The notes: generated by a model not told the origin, from the sequence alone. A stretch of 64,000 nucleotides of DNA from Platanthera guangdongensis (GCA_039583875.1 CM077162.1:171325220-171389219); one strand, 5' to 3'; counted from the first letter of the stretch, positions 11,401 through 22,464 are shown. Program-made: numbers and translations.

Positions 11401-12486
11401 CTTGTTGAGGTCGTCTGCCAGATCTCGGTCCACAGCTCTTTTCCCCAGGATAGGCCGGAGCTCTGCACCCGCCTCAGCGGTTGTTCTGTTGCCTCCCTCG
11501 CCTACATGGCCCAGTTTGACGGGGCTTGTACGGAATTCAGCTGGCTACGAAAGCTGAAGCTCCACCCGCGGGAGCGGATGTTTTGGTGGCAGATCCTTTG
11601 GGATGTGATCCCCACCCGGGCGTGGCTTACCCGTCAGGGTCTCACTGCTGAGCGGGGATGCCCTTGGGGCTGCACATCTGAGGAGACCCGGGACCATCTG
11701 GTCTCGGACTGCTGTAGTCTTTCGGCCATTCAGGCCGCTCTTCTGTGATGGGGATGCAGTATGCCTTCTACAGCTGAGATGCTGCATGTGGGCTTCTCTC
11801 CTCTGCCTATGTCGGTGCACTTGGTACGGCGAGGGCTTTTAGCTATGCGGTGTACCCGGCCTGGCGTGGCCGCAACGCCAAGGTCCACCATGGTGAGGTG
11901 GCAACCTTTACTTCCATGGCGGCGACCATTGTTGAGACCCTCTCTATTATGTGAACTCTACCACTTCAGGGGAACTGGGGTACCACCCAACCTCGTCGGC
12001 TGTCGACACCACTCTTATGGTGCGCCCCGTGATGGCTCTCTCTCTCCTTCCGAGCTTGCTGGCCTTGGGATGGTGTCCCGTGATGACCGGGGTGCACTTA
12101 TGTTTGCTGCTGGGTCCCCGCTGTTGCACTGGGATCCTGAGGGAGTGGAGCTGGCTGCGGTCTTTGCTCTCCAGAATCTTATCCCGCCGTCATTATATGG
12201 GGTACGCGTGGCTATTGTGGAGGGCGATTGTTCGTCCTTTATGGATATTTGTGCTGCTGGTTTGTGACGGGGCGACTGGAGGGTGACGGTGGACAACGAG
12301 GAGGACTTTTCTTTTCTAAGCGGCTTCCCCCAGCTTCGGTTCCAACATATTGGCCGAGAGGCCAACAGAGCTGCCGATTTTTTTGCTCGTTTTGCCCTAC
12401 GGGGAAACTTTTGTATAGCTCGATGTTGATAGCACCCATTCTGAGTTTGCCGAACTTGTTCGTGCAGATTTGGATGACATGCTGTA
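8405..12486 (+). pseudogene. LINE ORF2: endonuclease-RT-RNase H polyprotein, broken
   Basis: Starts at the ATG at 8405, after which LILWNCRG opens an APE-type endonuclease (to about 9110; SETM and SDHCPLLL also present). The catalytic GDFN motif reads GNFN (about 8818), an Asp-to-Asn change. RT runs from about 9740 (APGLDG) through RFRPISL, GFRQGCPLSPYLF (about 10345) and YADD (10480-10491). A zf-RVT-like block (MFWWQILWDVIPTRAWL and Cys/His residues) lies at 11578-11710. A C-terminal RNase H with HIGREANRAADFFARF spans about 12020-12410. A frameshift separates endonuclease and RT near 9985-10115, and TGA codons fall at 11746 and 12265. Both nicking and cDNA synthesis should be lost. Confidence 0.9.
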
Positions 12487-12536
12487 GTTTTGTTTTTATT
12501 TTTTTTTAATTTCATGCTATATGCACTTTTTTAAAA

Positions 12537-13441
12537 AAGTCATTTACTACTATGTTGGTTATGGTTGATCACCTTTCTAAAGGTGCAAATTTTGCACCTT
12601 TACCTTCACATAACACTGCCCTGCTAGTGGCACATGTATTTTGGGACTATTATGACATAATACATGGCCTGCCTAAGTCAATTGTCTCAGATCGGGACTC
12701 CCATTTTTAAGTTCCATTTAGTTGTCTTTTTTAGGACCAATGACACAAAGATCCAGTTCAATTCGGCCTATCATCCTCAATCTGATGGTCTGACAGAGCG
12801 GCTCAACCGCTATATTAACTAATATTCACGCATATTTGTTTTTTAGCACCCTAAATATTGGGCCTCGCTCGCACTATAATATTTCTTATCCATGTCATTG
12901 CCGGTATGTCCCCATTTGAGGTCATGTTCAGCAGGCTGCCGCTCTATTTCATCCCTGTGTCCACAGGGTGGGGCAACCATAAACTTGCTACATACCACTA
13001 AGATATCCAGGGCTTGTTTATTACTATGATTACATAAGCATTTACAACATGCTCAATCAAAAATGAAAATGTTAGCAGATAAAAAACGATCTGATATTAG
13101 CTTCAAGCACAAGGATCTGGTAATGCTCCATCTCCATCCTTATAAGCAATCTTCATGCACGAGAAAACCTGCAAACGATTCAATTTATGATATTACGAGT
13201 CATATACAATATTGCAGAAAATTGGAAATATGTCATACAAATTAGATTTACCACTGACTAGTAAAATTCACCCCGTCTTTCATGTCTCCCTAAGTAAAGC
13301 TTATTTCCCTAATACACATTTTCACCCTCATGAATTACCTAATTATGACATATCTACACAGCATCGACCGACTCCAATCATGATTTTAAGAATTTTTCCT
13401 AGCCAGATTCCGCAATTTCGGAATGAGATTTTTTATTGTTG
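12537..13441 (+). pseudogene. gypsy-1 integrase core and C-terminus, right part
   Basis: Immediately after the LINE the frame continues with MVMVDHLSKGANFAPL (12551-12600), then a stretch equivalent to xxFxxxxxxxHGLPxxIVSDRD (about 12640-12700). Next comes the QFNSAYHPQSDGLTERLNR block (about 12757-12810). Further on are the tail motifs YKLDLPLTSKIHPVFHVSLSK (13230-13297). Frames change several times. The HPVFHVS segment normally precedes the chromodomain of chromoviruses, but no chromodomain could be recognised before 13441. Confidence 0.8.
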
Positions 13442-13937
13442 AAATTAAATTTATAGTATTTAATATATCTTGAGATTGATGTTTCAGTGCTTTGCATAAA
13501 ACGTCACCGATTTCCTAAACTTTATTCATTAAATGCAAGATAAATACAAATTCAAATACTCTCAATTTTCTAAATGCTACTTTAGCATCTCCTTCCCGAG
13601 CAGATGTTCCTCTGTTTTCGCTAATATAAAACAATACAGAACACGTGACATAGTACATATTTATAACACTACAAATAAAGTTCAGATGAGATGACGGATC
13701 CAGGAACAGGAAGGGGTGACTGGCGACGAGTAGAGCAGTAGAGCTGTAGAGGGCTCGTAGATGCCCAGCAAGAATGAAGAGGGCCAGGGCATGCAGCACG
13801 CGCCTCACGTTAGGGATTTTGATCGAGCAGATTTCACGGAAATATTAGCGGGATTTCACTTCACTATTCATCCCCAATCGCAAAATAAAGGCGGAAATAA
13901 TATATATTTTGTATTGTATATATATAGTTATTTTTGG
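13442..13937. other. no recognised feature
   Basis: AT-rich sequence with one GC-richer stretch (about 13685-13850). The minus-strand ORF at 13515-13808 is hydrophobic and without known motifs. I see nothing that supports a gene here. Confidence 0.4.
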
Positions 13938-14965
13938 GTGTTGTTATTAGCAAACCGACTTTCGTTACTAGCAAAGCAGAAAAAAAAAAGATTCAACCAT
14001 TTTTTGCATTTTTTCCCAAAAATTACTACTAGCAAACAAATCTTATTTTTTTTTATAATTTTTGCATTTTTGAATTTTGAGTCTCAAATGTTTCTCATTT
14101 GAAAAAGTGATCGACATGAAAGTTATAGATATCATCGAGATCTACAACTTTCATGTTGACCAGTTTTTAATTTGAAGTCGTTTAAGGCTCCAATTTGGGC
14201 CCGAAAAAAGACACGCACTGAACGAGTCGCACGTAAAGATTTTCGACGTGACTTTTTTCGGGCCCCAAATCGGGAGTCTAAACTGCTTCAAATCAAAAGG
14301 TTTTCAACATGAAAATTGTAGATCTCGACGAGATCTACAACTTTCATCTTGAATACTTTTTAATTTGAATCCGTTTAAGCCCCCGATTTGGTCACGAAAA
14401 AAGTCACGCCGATCTCGGGCGTCCGTACATATGTTCGGCGTGACTTTTTCCCAGGACCAAATCAAAAAGTATTCAACATGAAAGTTGTAGATCCCGTCGA
14501 GATCTACAACTTTCATGTTGAACACTTCTCATTAAAATGTACGTATAAGATGCAGTTCAAAAAGACGTGTATATTTTTATATACAGTTAACTCGTATAAA
14601 CAACACACCCTTATAGGAATTAGAGCTCAAATATATTTCTAAACCGGGTAATATTTTGTTAAAAGACTTTGATGCAGATAATGATATTGTATTGAAAAAG
14701 GAGTTTTGGACATACTAAATAAAATTTTGCGTCATTTTGACTCATTTCTAATGCTAACATAAACGATTGAATGAATACATTTGAAATCATTTGTAATGTC
14801 ATTATATGTAGTGAATTATTTTGAAAGAATGAATGATTTGAACAAAACATAATTTTTTTTAAAAAAAAAATTATGTTTGTTTGCTGGTAACAAAATGGTT
14901 TTCAAAGATTTTCAAATAACCATTTTGAAAAATGAGGATTTGCTAATAGTAATGATTTGCTAAAA
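13938..14965. mobile_element. candidate non-autonomous TIR element rich in palindromes
   Basis: The left end (TTATTAGCAAACC, later TTACTAGCAAAG, 13944-13976) mirrors the right end read in reverse (TTAGCAAATCATTACTATTAGC, 14938-14963). Inside are three near-perfect palindromes around GTAGATC-TCGACGA-GATCTAC at 14115-14155, 14306-14351 and 14472-14522; the last is a 51-bp palindrome. The two intervals between them are themselves hairpins, with GAAAAAAGWCACGC on one side and GCGTGACTTTTTYC-like words on the other. No coding sequence is present. Similar palindromic words occur in many plant DNA transposons, but I cannot assign a superfamily, and no clear target duplication was found. Confidence 0.5.
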
Positions 14966-15027
14966 ACTAAATTGAATTTGCAACAGAGACAACCACGATC
15001 CTTACTTTACATAAGTCATCCCATTAA

Positions 15028-15196
15028 GGCTCTGTTTGGCATAGTGGTGGCGGTCATGAACACGGGTGTTAAATTGTCATTTGTTAAAGCCCACCTAAAA
15101 AACTTCATCCACTTTTATATTCAAACGAATGATGTTGTTAGATGATCCTTAACAAATGACATTTTAAATCATGCATTTACGACCACAAACGGAGCC
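15028..15196 (+). mobile_element. Tourist-like MITE, copy 2
   Basis: 169 bp bounded by GGCTCTGTTTGG and, in reverse complement at the right, GGCTCCGTTTGTGGTCG, flanked on both sides by TAA (15025-15027 and 15197-15199). The interior shares TCATGAACAC and CTTCATCCACTTTTAT with copy 1. Terminal sequence, size and 3-bp target duplication fit PIF/Harbinger-derived Tourist elements. Confidence 0.85.
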
Positions 15197-15535
15197 TAAA
15201 TCTTACCAATTACGTGTTTAACTCCTCATTTTTTGCAGAACAATAAGGATGAATCAACTGGACTTCTTCATGGGACTCCAGATTCAACAAAAAAAAAACA
15301 ACAAAGAAATATCTGAGCTACCTGGATCAGCCGCATCTACCTCCATTGCCGTTCACGCAAATCTGCTCCATCGTTGGCCATCCTTGCAACCTATAGGAAT
15401 TTTTTAGGAGAGGACTAGCTTAGGTGACTCAAAATGGAAGCAAACTCGAATCAATATTAAGCTGTTATGACGTCAATAAGGGTCAGTCGACACTTACAAT
15501 TTCAGCCACATTGGAACCCAATCAAAAGCTACAAG

Positions 15536-16049
15536 TAGGGTTGATATCGAGTCAAGTTCGAGTCATTTGAGTTTGGCTCAAAATCAAAATTTTCGACTAA
15601 AACTCGGCTCAAGATCGACTCAAAATTGAAATCAATTTCGAGCCGAGCCGACTTGACTTGAAATGACTAGATTTCGAGTCGACTCGAAATCAAATCGAGC
15701 CGTCTCGAAATTGAGCAATTTTTCTCTTTATCCTTATTGACTCAAAATTAAATTGGACAACCTCTAAATTTATCAAATGAAATACTTAAAGCATTCATTT
15801 TTTTATTTATGTTTAAATTTTATTATTTTTAATGTTTAAAATAAGAATATATTAATAAATACATAATATTTTTAATCAAATCGAGTTGATTTGAATCATA
15901 TTTCGAGCGATTCAAGGCTTGCTCAAAATCAACTCAAAATCAGATTCAAGTCAAATTGAGTCGAATCAATTTTAACAGATTCCGATTCAGCTCAATATTC
16001 GAGCGATTTTCGAGCGACTTCCGAGTTTCAAATAACATGCTCAGCCCTA
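15536..16049. mobile_element. hAT-like MITE or relic with TAGGGYTGA ends
   Basis: 514 bp beginning TAGGGTTGATATCGAGTC and ending in the reverse complement of TAGGGCTGAGCATG. Both arms are packed with variants of TCGAGTC / GACTCGA / CGAGCC (15545-15720 and 15880-16030), an inverted subterminal repeat pattern. TAGGG-type ends are common in non-autonomous plant hATs. The expected 8-bp target duplication is not clear (flanks GCTACAAG and ACAAAAGG), so the class is inferred. Confidence 0.5.
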
Positions 16050-16075
16050 ACAAAAGGTAGCCAATAACCAACCAT

Positions 16076-16215
16076 CAAAAGGGGCACAAACCATATTCAG
16101 GCAGCCAATCACATCACAAAGGGCTGCTAACAACAACACCAAGGGCTGCCAACAACAACACTAAGGGGGGGTGTCAACATTAGCACCAAGGGCTGCCCAC
16201 AAGAGGCACCAAATC
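16076..16215. repeat. short imperfect tandem repeat (AAGGGCTGC units)
   Basis: Units of about 22-26 bp of the type CAACACCAAGGGCTGCCAAC recur four to five times with drift. The stretch is low complexity and non-coding in all frames. Confidence 0.6.
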
Positions 16216-16723
16216 CAAGGTAAAACCACATGAAACAGCTGGACAACTATAGCAGACAACAGAAACAGCTGGCCAAAACAACAAAAGAACAATGAGCCAA
16301 TAAAGCCAACTCAAAGCAACATAGCCGGTCCCAAGCAAAATCTATCACCCTCTACCATCAGGTAACAAGGAGTTTCTAACCCGTCAAAAGCTCCAAACAG
16401 CAAGAAAATGAGGTAGGTATCGAGAGAGAATAGGTATCAAGAAGAAATATAAGTCCAACAGTCCACCGCTTAAGCAAACCAATCACTGCTGAAATGAGGT
16501 CTTCCAGTCAACAAGCTATTGAATATAAGCTCCAATCGAAAAGCCAGTGCTCCGGTCGACAAACCAATACTCCAATCGTCAAGCCAAATATAATAGAATA
16601 TCCCAAGCACCAAAGCCCCATATATTACTAATACATCATATGCAAGATTAAATGAAAAAACGAAACTGAATAAAAAAACGAAACGAGTGTCACAAAAATA
16701 TTCGGAAAAGCTCGAACATCACA

Positions 16724-17412
16724 ATGCATCAGCTAACTAGAAGAAATTTGAATGAGAATAGATGTCTAGTGGATCTATATACAACTTGGAGGAAGTGGTC
16801 TATAGTCTTCAACAAAGATGTGTTGGAGCTTGATATTTTGTCAATGCAGAGAAGCAAATCTGCCAATAATGGTTTGTATAGTTTTTCAATGGGAATGAGT
16901 ACACTGGTGGAGTATTTTTTAGGATTAGAGAAATTGGTAGCGTCTTCGGGAGAGGAGAGAATGACGAAGATTTTAAATGCAAGTTGGACAGTGTAAGTTT
17001 AAAGTTCAAAAGTTGTGTCTAGCTTAAATATGTGTCTAAGGTGTACACAAGCAAAATGTTTGCCATTTTTAGAAAGCTTTTATAGAGGAGGTTGTTGGTG
17101 TATGTATAGTAGAGGAAACGAGTTATGATAATAACTTCATTTTATGTCATAAAGCACTGCGATGGAGCTGTAGATGATAAAATGTGATTTCAGAACTATA
17201 ACTCGGATATCAATGACGTAGACTGCTCATGCAGAGGTTTTGAGAGTAAAGATATAATGTGCAAACATATATTAAAGATATATAATATGAAAATTGCACA
17301 TGTAAGAACTCGTGAATGGCTTGCGGCTATTTGTACTTTACAAAATTTGAAAGACCATTTACTTTGTCAATACAAGTTGGGACCTTCAAGCCCTTCAATG
17401 GAAAAATAAACA
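16724..17412 (+). pseudogene. FAR1/MULE-type transposase relic with SWIM finger
   Basis: The first part (16760-16990) carries LYTTWRKWSIVFNKDV, ILSMQRSKSANN and STLVEYFLGLEKL. These align by eye with the region after the MULE domain of FAR1/FHY3-type proteins (KWxxAFxKDxFxxGxxSTQRSESxN). After a frame change, KVYTSKMFAIFRKLL appears near 17037-17080, then a SWIM zinc finger, CSCRGFESKDIMCKH (17224-17268). Stops and frame changes break the gene, and no FAR1 DNA-binding domain is present upstream. It is either a Mutator-like transposase fragment or a decayed FAR1-related gene; the isolation among transposon relics favours the first. Confidence 0.75.
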
Positions 17413-17859
17413 GTCAACAAGTACTTGACTAACATATTCACTCTCATCTCCAAGGTTGGTGACTACTCATCGGCAAGCGTCCAGCGTCCATATTTCATAG
17501 TTATGTTCTTATGGGTAATGCCCACAAAGGGCTTAAATTGAAGACCTCTGTTGGGAAACCGCAAAATAAGTGATATCTCATTCACTGTCATTTTCAAAAA
17601 ATAATCTCCTAACAAGAATGTTTTTCCCTATTATATAACCTTAAAAGTACATACAACAAGGGTATGTTTTGGGGGATGATGGGGATGCTAAACAATGGGA
17701 GCACTCTAGCATCCCTAGGAGCTGCCTTAGATTCCTCAGACAAGACATCCAAAAAAATCAAGCATTCGCTGTGAAAGTTGTCATTGCGCAGCTGCTACTT
17801 AGATATTTACTCTCAGACATCTGATATAAAATATGAAACCATAAGTAATGTGAAAGGAA
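17413..17859. other. no recognised feature
   Basis: AT-rich sequence downstream of the FAR1/MULE relic. No open frame with recognisable motifs and no clear repeat. Confidence 0.4.
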
Positions 17860-18170
17860 TGATTCAACTGTAAAAACCAAAACCATGTATAGCTGTAAAA
17901 ATTATGATACAACTATAAAACCTTAACAAGATGTAACTGTTTAAACATAGACTGGACTAAATAACCACAGTGCACGTAGAAATACTAAACCAGATATGAT
18001 TAATAACTTAAATGCAATTGTAAATACATAACCAAACATAACTACAAAAAATAGTATGCATATGTAAAAACAAAATCAAATAGGACTAAATAGCCAAAAT
18101 GTAATTGTAAAAACTTAACCAAACATAACTAAAACAATAGTATGCAGCGATAAAAACAAAATCATATAAA
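17860..18170. repeat. degenerate tandem repeat, about 87-bp period
   Basis: Blocks containing ACCAAACATAACTA, then ATAGTATGCA, then AAAAACAAAATCA recur at about 18031 and 18118, with a more worn copy before them (about 17875-17990). A-rich and non-coding. Confidence 0.6.
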
Positions 18171-19268
18171 ACTGTAAGGAAATAACGGTATATTTAAGAA
18201 GGAATGTTAAGTTTTCGCTACTCAGAAAGAAAAACTTAGACAAACATAAGACCGGCCGAATGTACAGCATGAGGAAAGACTGAAAATGAAAATAATTCAT
18301 GAAATAAGTTCATGTAGACTCATGAATATTACCTTAAATCATCAATCTTCTCCGAAAACGAAACCTAGACTATCTTCTGTGAAAATGGATCTCAATTCTC
18401 CAACAAATAGTTTGATGTGCATACAAGGCTTTCAAGACAACTTTTGCCTTGATTATTACCTGATGGAAACAACTACGAATTTGACAGTTTATCCGGAGCT
18501 AGGCGAAGCTTATCCAGGGGTCGTGGGGAGCTGGAGCGAGGGCTCGGAAGCTGTTCGAATTCGGGAGGGGGAAATATGGTGGGCCCGCAAAGTTAAAAAA
18601 AGCCCTGTTTATTTACGCACAAAGCAGTACGTGCGTTGAGCGCACAAAAAAATTACTCCCCTTCCACGAGCATCCATAGTTGGGATCGAATCATTGCCCA
18701 AGATGACAACAAGTTAGCTCAGCTCTCTGAAGATGAGATTAATAAAATAGCAAATTAGTTCGACCATTTTCTGGTCGCAAAATGTGCATATGGATTCACA
18801 AGAATACTCTTCCCAGAAACATTTCTCACTCGACACTGTAGCCTTTTTGCCGTTATAAATGTAGCTCCACTGTATCCTCACTTTGATATTGAAGTTAGGC
18901 TTGGAATTGAAATATCATAAAATGTAGCATAAAACAGTATATCCACTTTGATAAGCATCTCTCCTAGTGTTTTTTAAATGTACTCCAAACTTCTTAGGGG
19001 AGTCTGAACCTTCGGTACAAGGGCATACAGGGCCAGTGTGCATTGATTTATGCGTCTTCCAAGCTTCCAACTTGTTAATTGATCCAGAACTTAAAGAAGT
19101 ATAGTTGGTAATTGCTAAAATATGTCTTTATTGCTTGAATTGTTGGAAGGCAGGTTATAATAAAGGAAATCAAAAACAGATACTGATAAGGAAAGGAAGT
19201 CATCCGATGTTTAATTCATGTTTTAAACAGCAAATTAATTTCCATACCTGGAAGAGCGATAGAAATTA
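18171..19268. other. no recognised gene; one orphan ORF
   Basis: A plus-strand ORF of 117 codons starts at an ATG at 18286 and ends at 18639. It has no motif I recognise and no homologous copy elsewhere in the window. Composition is unremarkable. The rest is AT-rich DNA without features. Confidence 0.3.
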
Positions 19269-19463
19269 GGCTCTGTTTGGCGCAGTGTCTTTGCTCCAGT
19301 GAGTTTGGACAAAAACGCCACCATCATGGAACGTTTGCTTGGCATGACAACAGTTATGACAGCCACGGAGAACAAGAAAACAAGTGTGGTCAGCCGTTCA
19401 CAAATGACGGATCATAATCACCACATTCGCAACCGCAACGGCCCCTGCCGCGCCAAATGGGAC
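19269..19463 (+). mobile_element. Tourist-like MITE, copy 3
   Basis: Begins GGCTCTGTTTGGCGCAGTG directly after TTA (19266-19268). The next 80 bp align with copy 1 read in reverse, including CCAGTGAGTTTGGACAA and TTTGCTTGGCATGACA. The right end is probably near 19463, where CGCGCCAAATGGGAC mirrors the left terminus. The right boundary and its target duplication are less certain than the left. Confidence 0.65.
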
Positions 19464-19832
19464 TTTGTGTGAGCGGGCAACAACAAGAATGGTGATGAAG
19501 GTGAAGGCGGATGTGCAGGAACAAAGAGATATCATAATTAGAGAAGCAAATAATGCCTGAATAATTCATCTCACTGTTGCTCTTCAATTGAAAAATAGGT
19601 GTTTGGAGACATTTTCTAGCCTTCTGACTGAAGAGCAGAGCTTGAAAAAGAAAGTACAGCTTCAAAATTTACCCAACCAAATTACATCAAAATGGGAGAA
19701 AACTACAAAATAACACCACACATCAGGCCACTAAAGAGTGTTTTATATTAATGCAATAAATTCAATTAAGTTAATAATAACAATGACAAAATATTCTGCT
19801 ATAAAACAAAGAAAAAACATAATAAATTATTT

Positions 19833-19839
<7 letters not shown>

Positions 19840-19908
<69 letters not shown>
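19840..19908. repeat. (AT)n microsatellite
   Basis: About 68 bp of AT dinucleotides. Confidence 0.97.
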
Positions 19909-19912
<4 letters not shown>

Positions 19913-19949
19913 AGAAATATCAATTTGAATATGTGTATTACTGCCTGAG

Positions 19950-20213
19950 GACACTTTTAGAACTTAAGTAGAAGTTCTCCTCCCCTGCAACCGTGGACTG
20001 CAGCCTCCCAGAAGCCCAGCCATTGTTCAACATTCTAGCAGGAACTCCTGCCACACGGGTGCCATCAATGGGATTCTCACGTTCAGGGAGTCCGTTGTTG
20101 TGCCTCTCTTTTCTCAATTTTCTGTCCTCGTCCCTTTCTCTCCTCAACCAACTCTCTACTGTTCTCTGCATCATAAACCATGAGTTGTCATATAAATTAT
20201 ATGCAGGCCTCAC
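19950..20213 (-). CDS. candidate internal exon, unknown protein
   Basis: The minus strand is open for about 90 codons with a clearly protein-like, charged composition (a basic/acidic run rich in Arg, Glu and Asp, then ENPIDGTRVAGVPARMLNNG and a GEENFYL stretch). It is preceded by AGTTTAG, an acceptor-like sequence, at 20214. A donor is less clear; the frame closes at 19938 near GGCAGTAATA. I do not recognise the family. The lack of stops in an AT-rich neighbourhood and the mixed composition make it more credible than other orphan ORFs here. Alternatives are a captured fragment or a chance ORF. Confidence 0.3.
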
Positions 20214-20221
20214 CTAAACTA

Positions 20222-20427
20222 AACACAAATCAATATTTGTTGGTATTTGATGTGCAGATAGTTCAGATTGGTGTGCAGTTAGCGGTCTTCTCCTTATGTG
20301 TTTAGTCCCACATCTCACATATTTTTTTGGGTCTCCCTCTTTTGTGTATATATACACAAGAAATGTACTTTTGTGCATGTTTGAATAATAAAACTTCATC
20401 CATTTTCATTTCTACTTGGTATCAGAG
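20222..20427 (+). mobile_element. lone copia-type LTR with primer-binding site
   Basis: A met-tRNA primer site TGGTATCAGAG lies at 20417-20427. The 200 bp before it look like a short copia LTR: the word TTAGTCCCACATCTCA (also present, reversed, in the copia-3 LTRs), TATATATACAC, and AATAATAAAACTTC near the end. No gag or pol follows and no second LTR was found, so this is a 5'-end remnant. The left border is uncertain. Confidence 0.55.
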
Positions 20428-20429
20428 AT

Positions 20430-21059
20430 GGACTCACAAAACCGGTCCCGAGAAATCCTGCTTCCTTGCCCGCAGCCTTGCTTCTTCCGCATTCGCACCT
20501 CCTTTTCTGATAGCGTGAGGAAAGGAACACATGCAGAGATGATCTTCATTTGGAGCATGCTAGAGATATCTTCCATTGCCCCTTCAAAAGTCCCATATAA
20601 AACAATATATATTCAGGTGTATTTTATCTTGGGTTTTTTCTAGAATTTTCTAGTAAGGGGCATTTTTGGCTAAGAGATATGTATAGCGGAGTAATGCCTA
20701 GCATTTTGTCTACCTATTTTTTTTAACTAATACCAAATTTTTGAATTAATTTAGGGGTAATCTTTTAAATTATTAGCATTGTTCAACTGATAATGATATT
20801 TTGGAATAACGTTGCACATATTATTTGAGTTATGCCCAGGATTTGGCCATGATCAACATTTGATGGATCAGGAGGTTTAGGTAATTTAATTATTTTTAGT
20901 TCCTAGGCAGGATAATTTTATCTGATATTTCCTAAACCCAGCTAAGGTGGCTAACACACGAAGCTTAGAGATATTTGAGTAGTAGTTCATGACGGGAGAG
21001 CAATCAGTTGAGGAGAGGGCAGACAAGGCAAGTGTCTATGACGAATGGAGGTAGCATGG
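20430..21059. other. no recognised gene
   Basis: AT-rich sequence with short ORFs only. The first 100 bp could be leader of the lone copia remnant. Nothing else can be supported. Confidence 0.4.
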
Positions 21060-21912
21060 TGTAATGAACTACCACACAATATTTTAGGTATTATATAAGT
21101 CTGCTTGTATTAGTTTGATATTTTGTTATTACCTGTATTTGTCATTTGTACCTGTATTTCTCATTTGTTTATGTATTTCTCCTCATTACCCCTCACTCAT
21201 ATATATAAGAGTGAGACTCATATATATTGATAGGGTTTCCCATAATATTAAAGTGGTCGAGTCGTGCGCTCCTTGCACCGCGACCCCAATTTGTCTGTCG
21301 TAGCAGTCTGGCCCATCGCAGGGATCTTACCGCAGACCGCAGTTCTGCATTCCAAGTCTTGGGTCTGCGAATAGCGACGGGCTGTTCTATTTATTCCTTA
21401 GGTATAAATAGAAGATTTTAGTGTTTCTCTTTGCTAGATTTTGACGGGTTGTTTTTCTTAAGCACGTGAGCCGTACTGTGTCAAAAGAACCCGAAGCCCT
21501 AAAAGGCCGATAGAAGATGTTCCGCCTTCGCCGTCGACGTTGCTGATCCCGATCCCGGCGAGTATCGCTGACGCCTCTTCTATAACAGACCTAGCAGTCT
21601 GTGAAGATGCAGAGTGCCCTCTCCCGACCTAGGCCTTGTTCGACAAGGGTCTGCGGGTTCTCCCGATCGTGTGGATTTCCTGCAGAGGCGCAAATATACT
21701 TTCTACGCTCAGGACTCCAGCTGCTTAGTGACCGGCTGATTTTTCTAGAGCATCTAGGTGAGTATAGACTTAATCCCACAAAGATAATTTTATTTTACAG
21801 CAAGTTTTACTTCTTAATCAATGTATATTGTCAGATCCGAATTCTTTTGGTTTTTCTTGTTCTTTATTTCCGCTGCGCACAAAGTATTGTGACGTGTAGA
21901 AAAACCTAACAA
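21060..21912 (+). repeat. copia-1 5' LTR
   Basis: Begins TGTAATGAACTACC and ends CCTAACA, directly before the primer site. It includes a TATAAATAGA-like word (about 21401-21412), a plausible TATA box for the element. The left boundary is chosen from the TG terminus only, because the partner LTR lies beyond the gap. Confidence 0.65.
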
Positions 21913-22464
21913 TGGTATCAGAGGGAGGTTCGACGATATTCATTGTTTCAGAAGTTGCTAAATTCATGGCGTGTAGATCTGAAAATTTAGAAATGTTTCA
22001 AAATGCCCAAATCTATTCTTGGATCCCACCAAGAACGCACGTGATTTCTTTGTTGATGTTCTTGCTACTCCTTAACAGTAACTGTCACTCTCGTTGGTTT
22101 GTAAACCAAGTATGTGTTAGATTTTGGATCTCACATGGAGTGACGAACTTGTCTACTGTGTAAGTGGAGTTTGTGTTGCTCATGTCCAGTGCATGTAAAT
22201 TTGAAGATTTAGAAGTGCTCTATACATTCAGATTTAGCCCAGTTCATCAAGTGTTGAAGTTTTTGTTCACATCTTGATGATATGTTGTTGCTTTTTTTGA
22301 AAAGTGCACATTGGTTAATTGTTCTGATTAAGGATGTAAAAACTTAAAAAATATTAAGTATTTGTATTCCGATTGACACTCTTCCTGCCTGAATGTTGTT
22401 GCCAAAGCAAGGTTAATTATTTGTGCGAGCGGATAATTGTGAATCCCGTGCACATTGTCTAGTT

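Larger units (their letters stand above)
6840..12536 (+). mobile_element. L1-type LINE, near full length, in gypsy-1
   Basis: The 5.7-kb insertion is flanked by a 20-bp target-site duplication, AAGTCATTTACTAC-Y-ATGTT, at 6820-6839 and 12537-12556, differing at one base. It carries ORF1 (6889-8331) and ORF2 (8405 to about 12486) in L1 order, a T-rich 3' region and a short A run just before the right duplication. Long duplications made by target-primed reverse transcription are known for L1 elements. The base composition (GC-rich) contrasts sharply with the AT-rich gypsy host. Confidence 0.95.
3676..13441 (+). mobile_element. gypsy-1: decayed Ty3/gypsy retrotransposon, split by a LINE
   Basis: Gag zinc knuckle, protease, RT, RNase H and integrase relics follow in Ty3/gypsy order on the plus strand, broken by many stops and frameshifts. 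A primer-binding-site-like word, TGGTGATCAGATC (about 3676-3688), resembles the initiator-met site TGGTATCAGAGC with one extra base; it is the best left marker. The integrase frame stops at 6839 and resumes at 12537, so 6840-12536 is a later insertion. No pair of long terminal repeats could be seen on either side, so the outer limits are approximate. Confidence 0.85.

Noticed and set aside
20417..20427. TGGTATCAGAG considered as part of a tRNA gene
   Set aside because: It is the complement of the tRNA 3' end used as retrotransposon primer site; no cloverleaf surrounds it. The same holds at 21914, 39101 and 61430.
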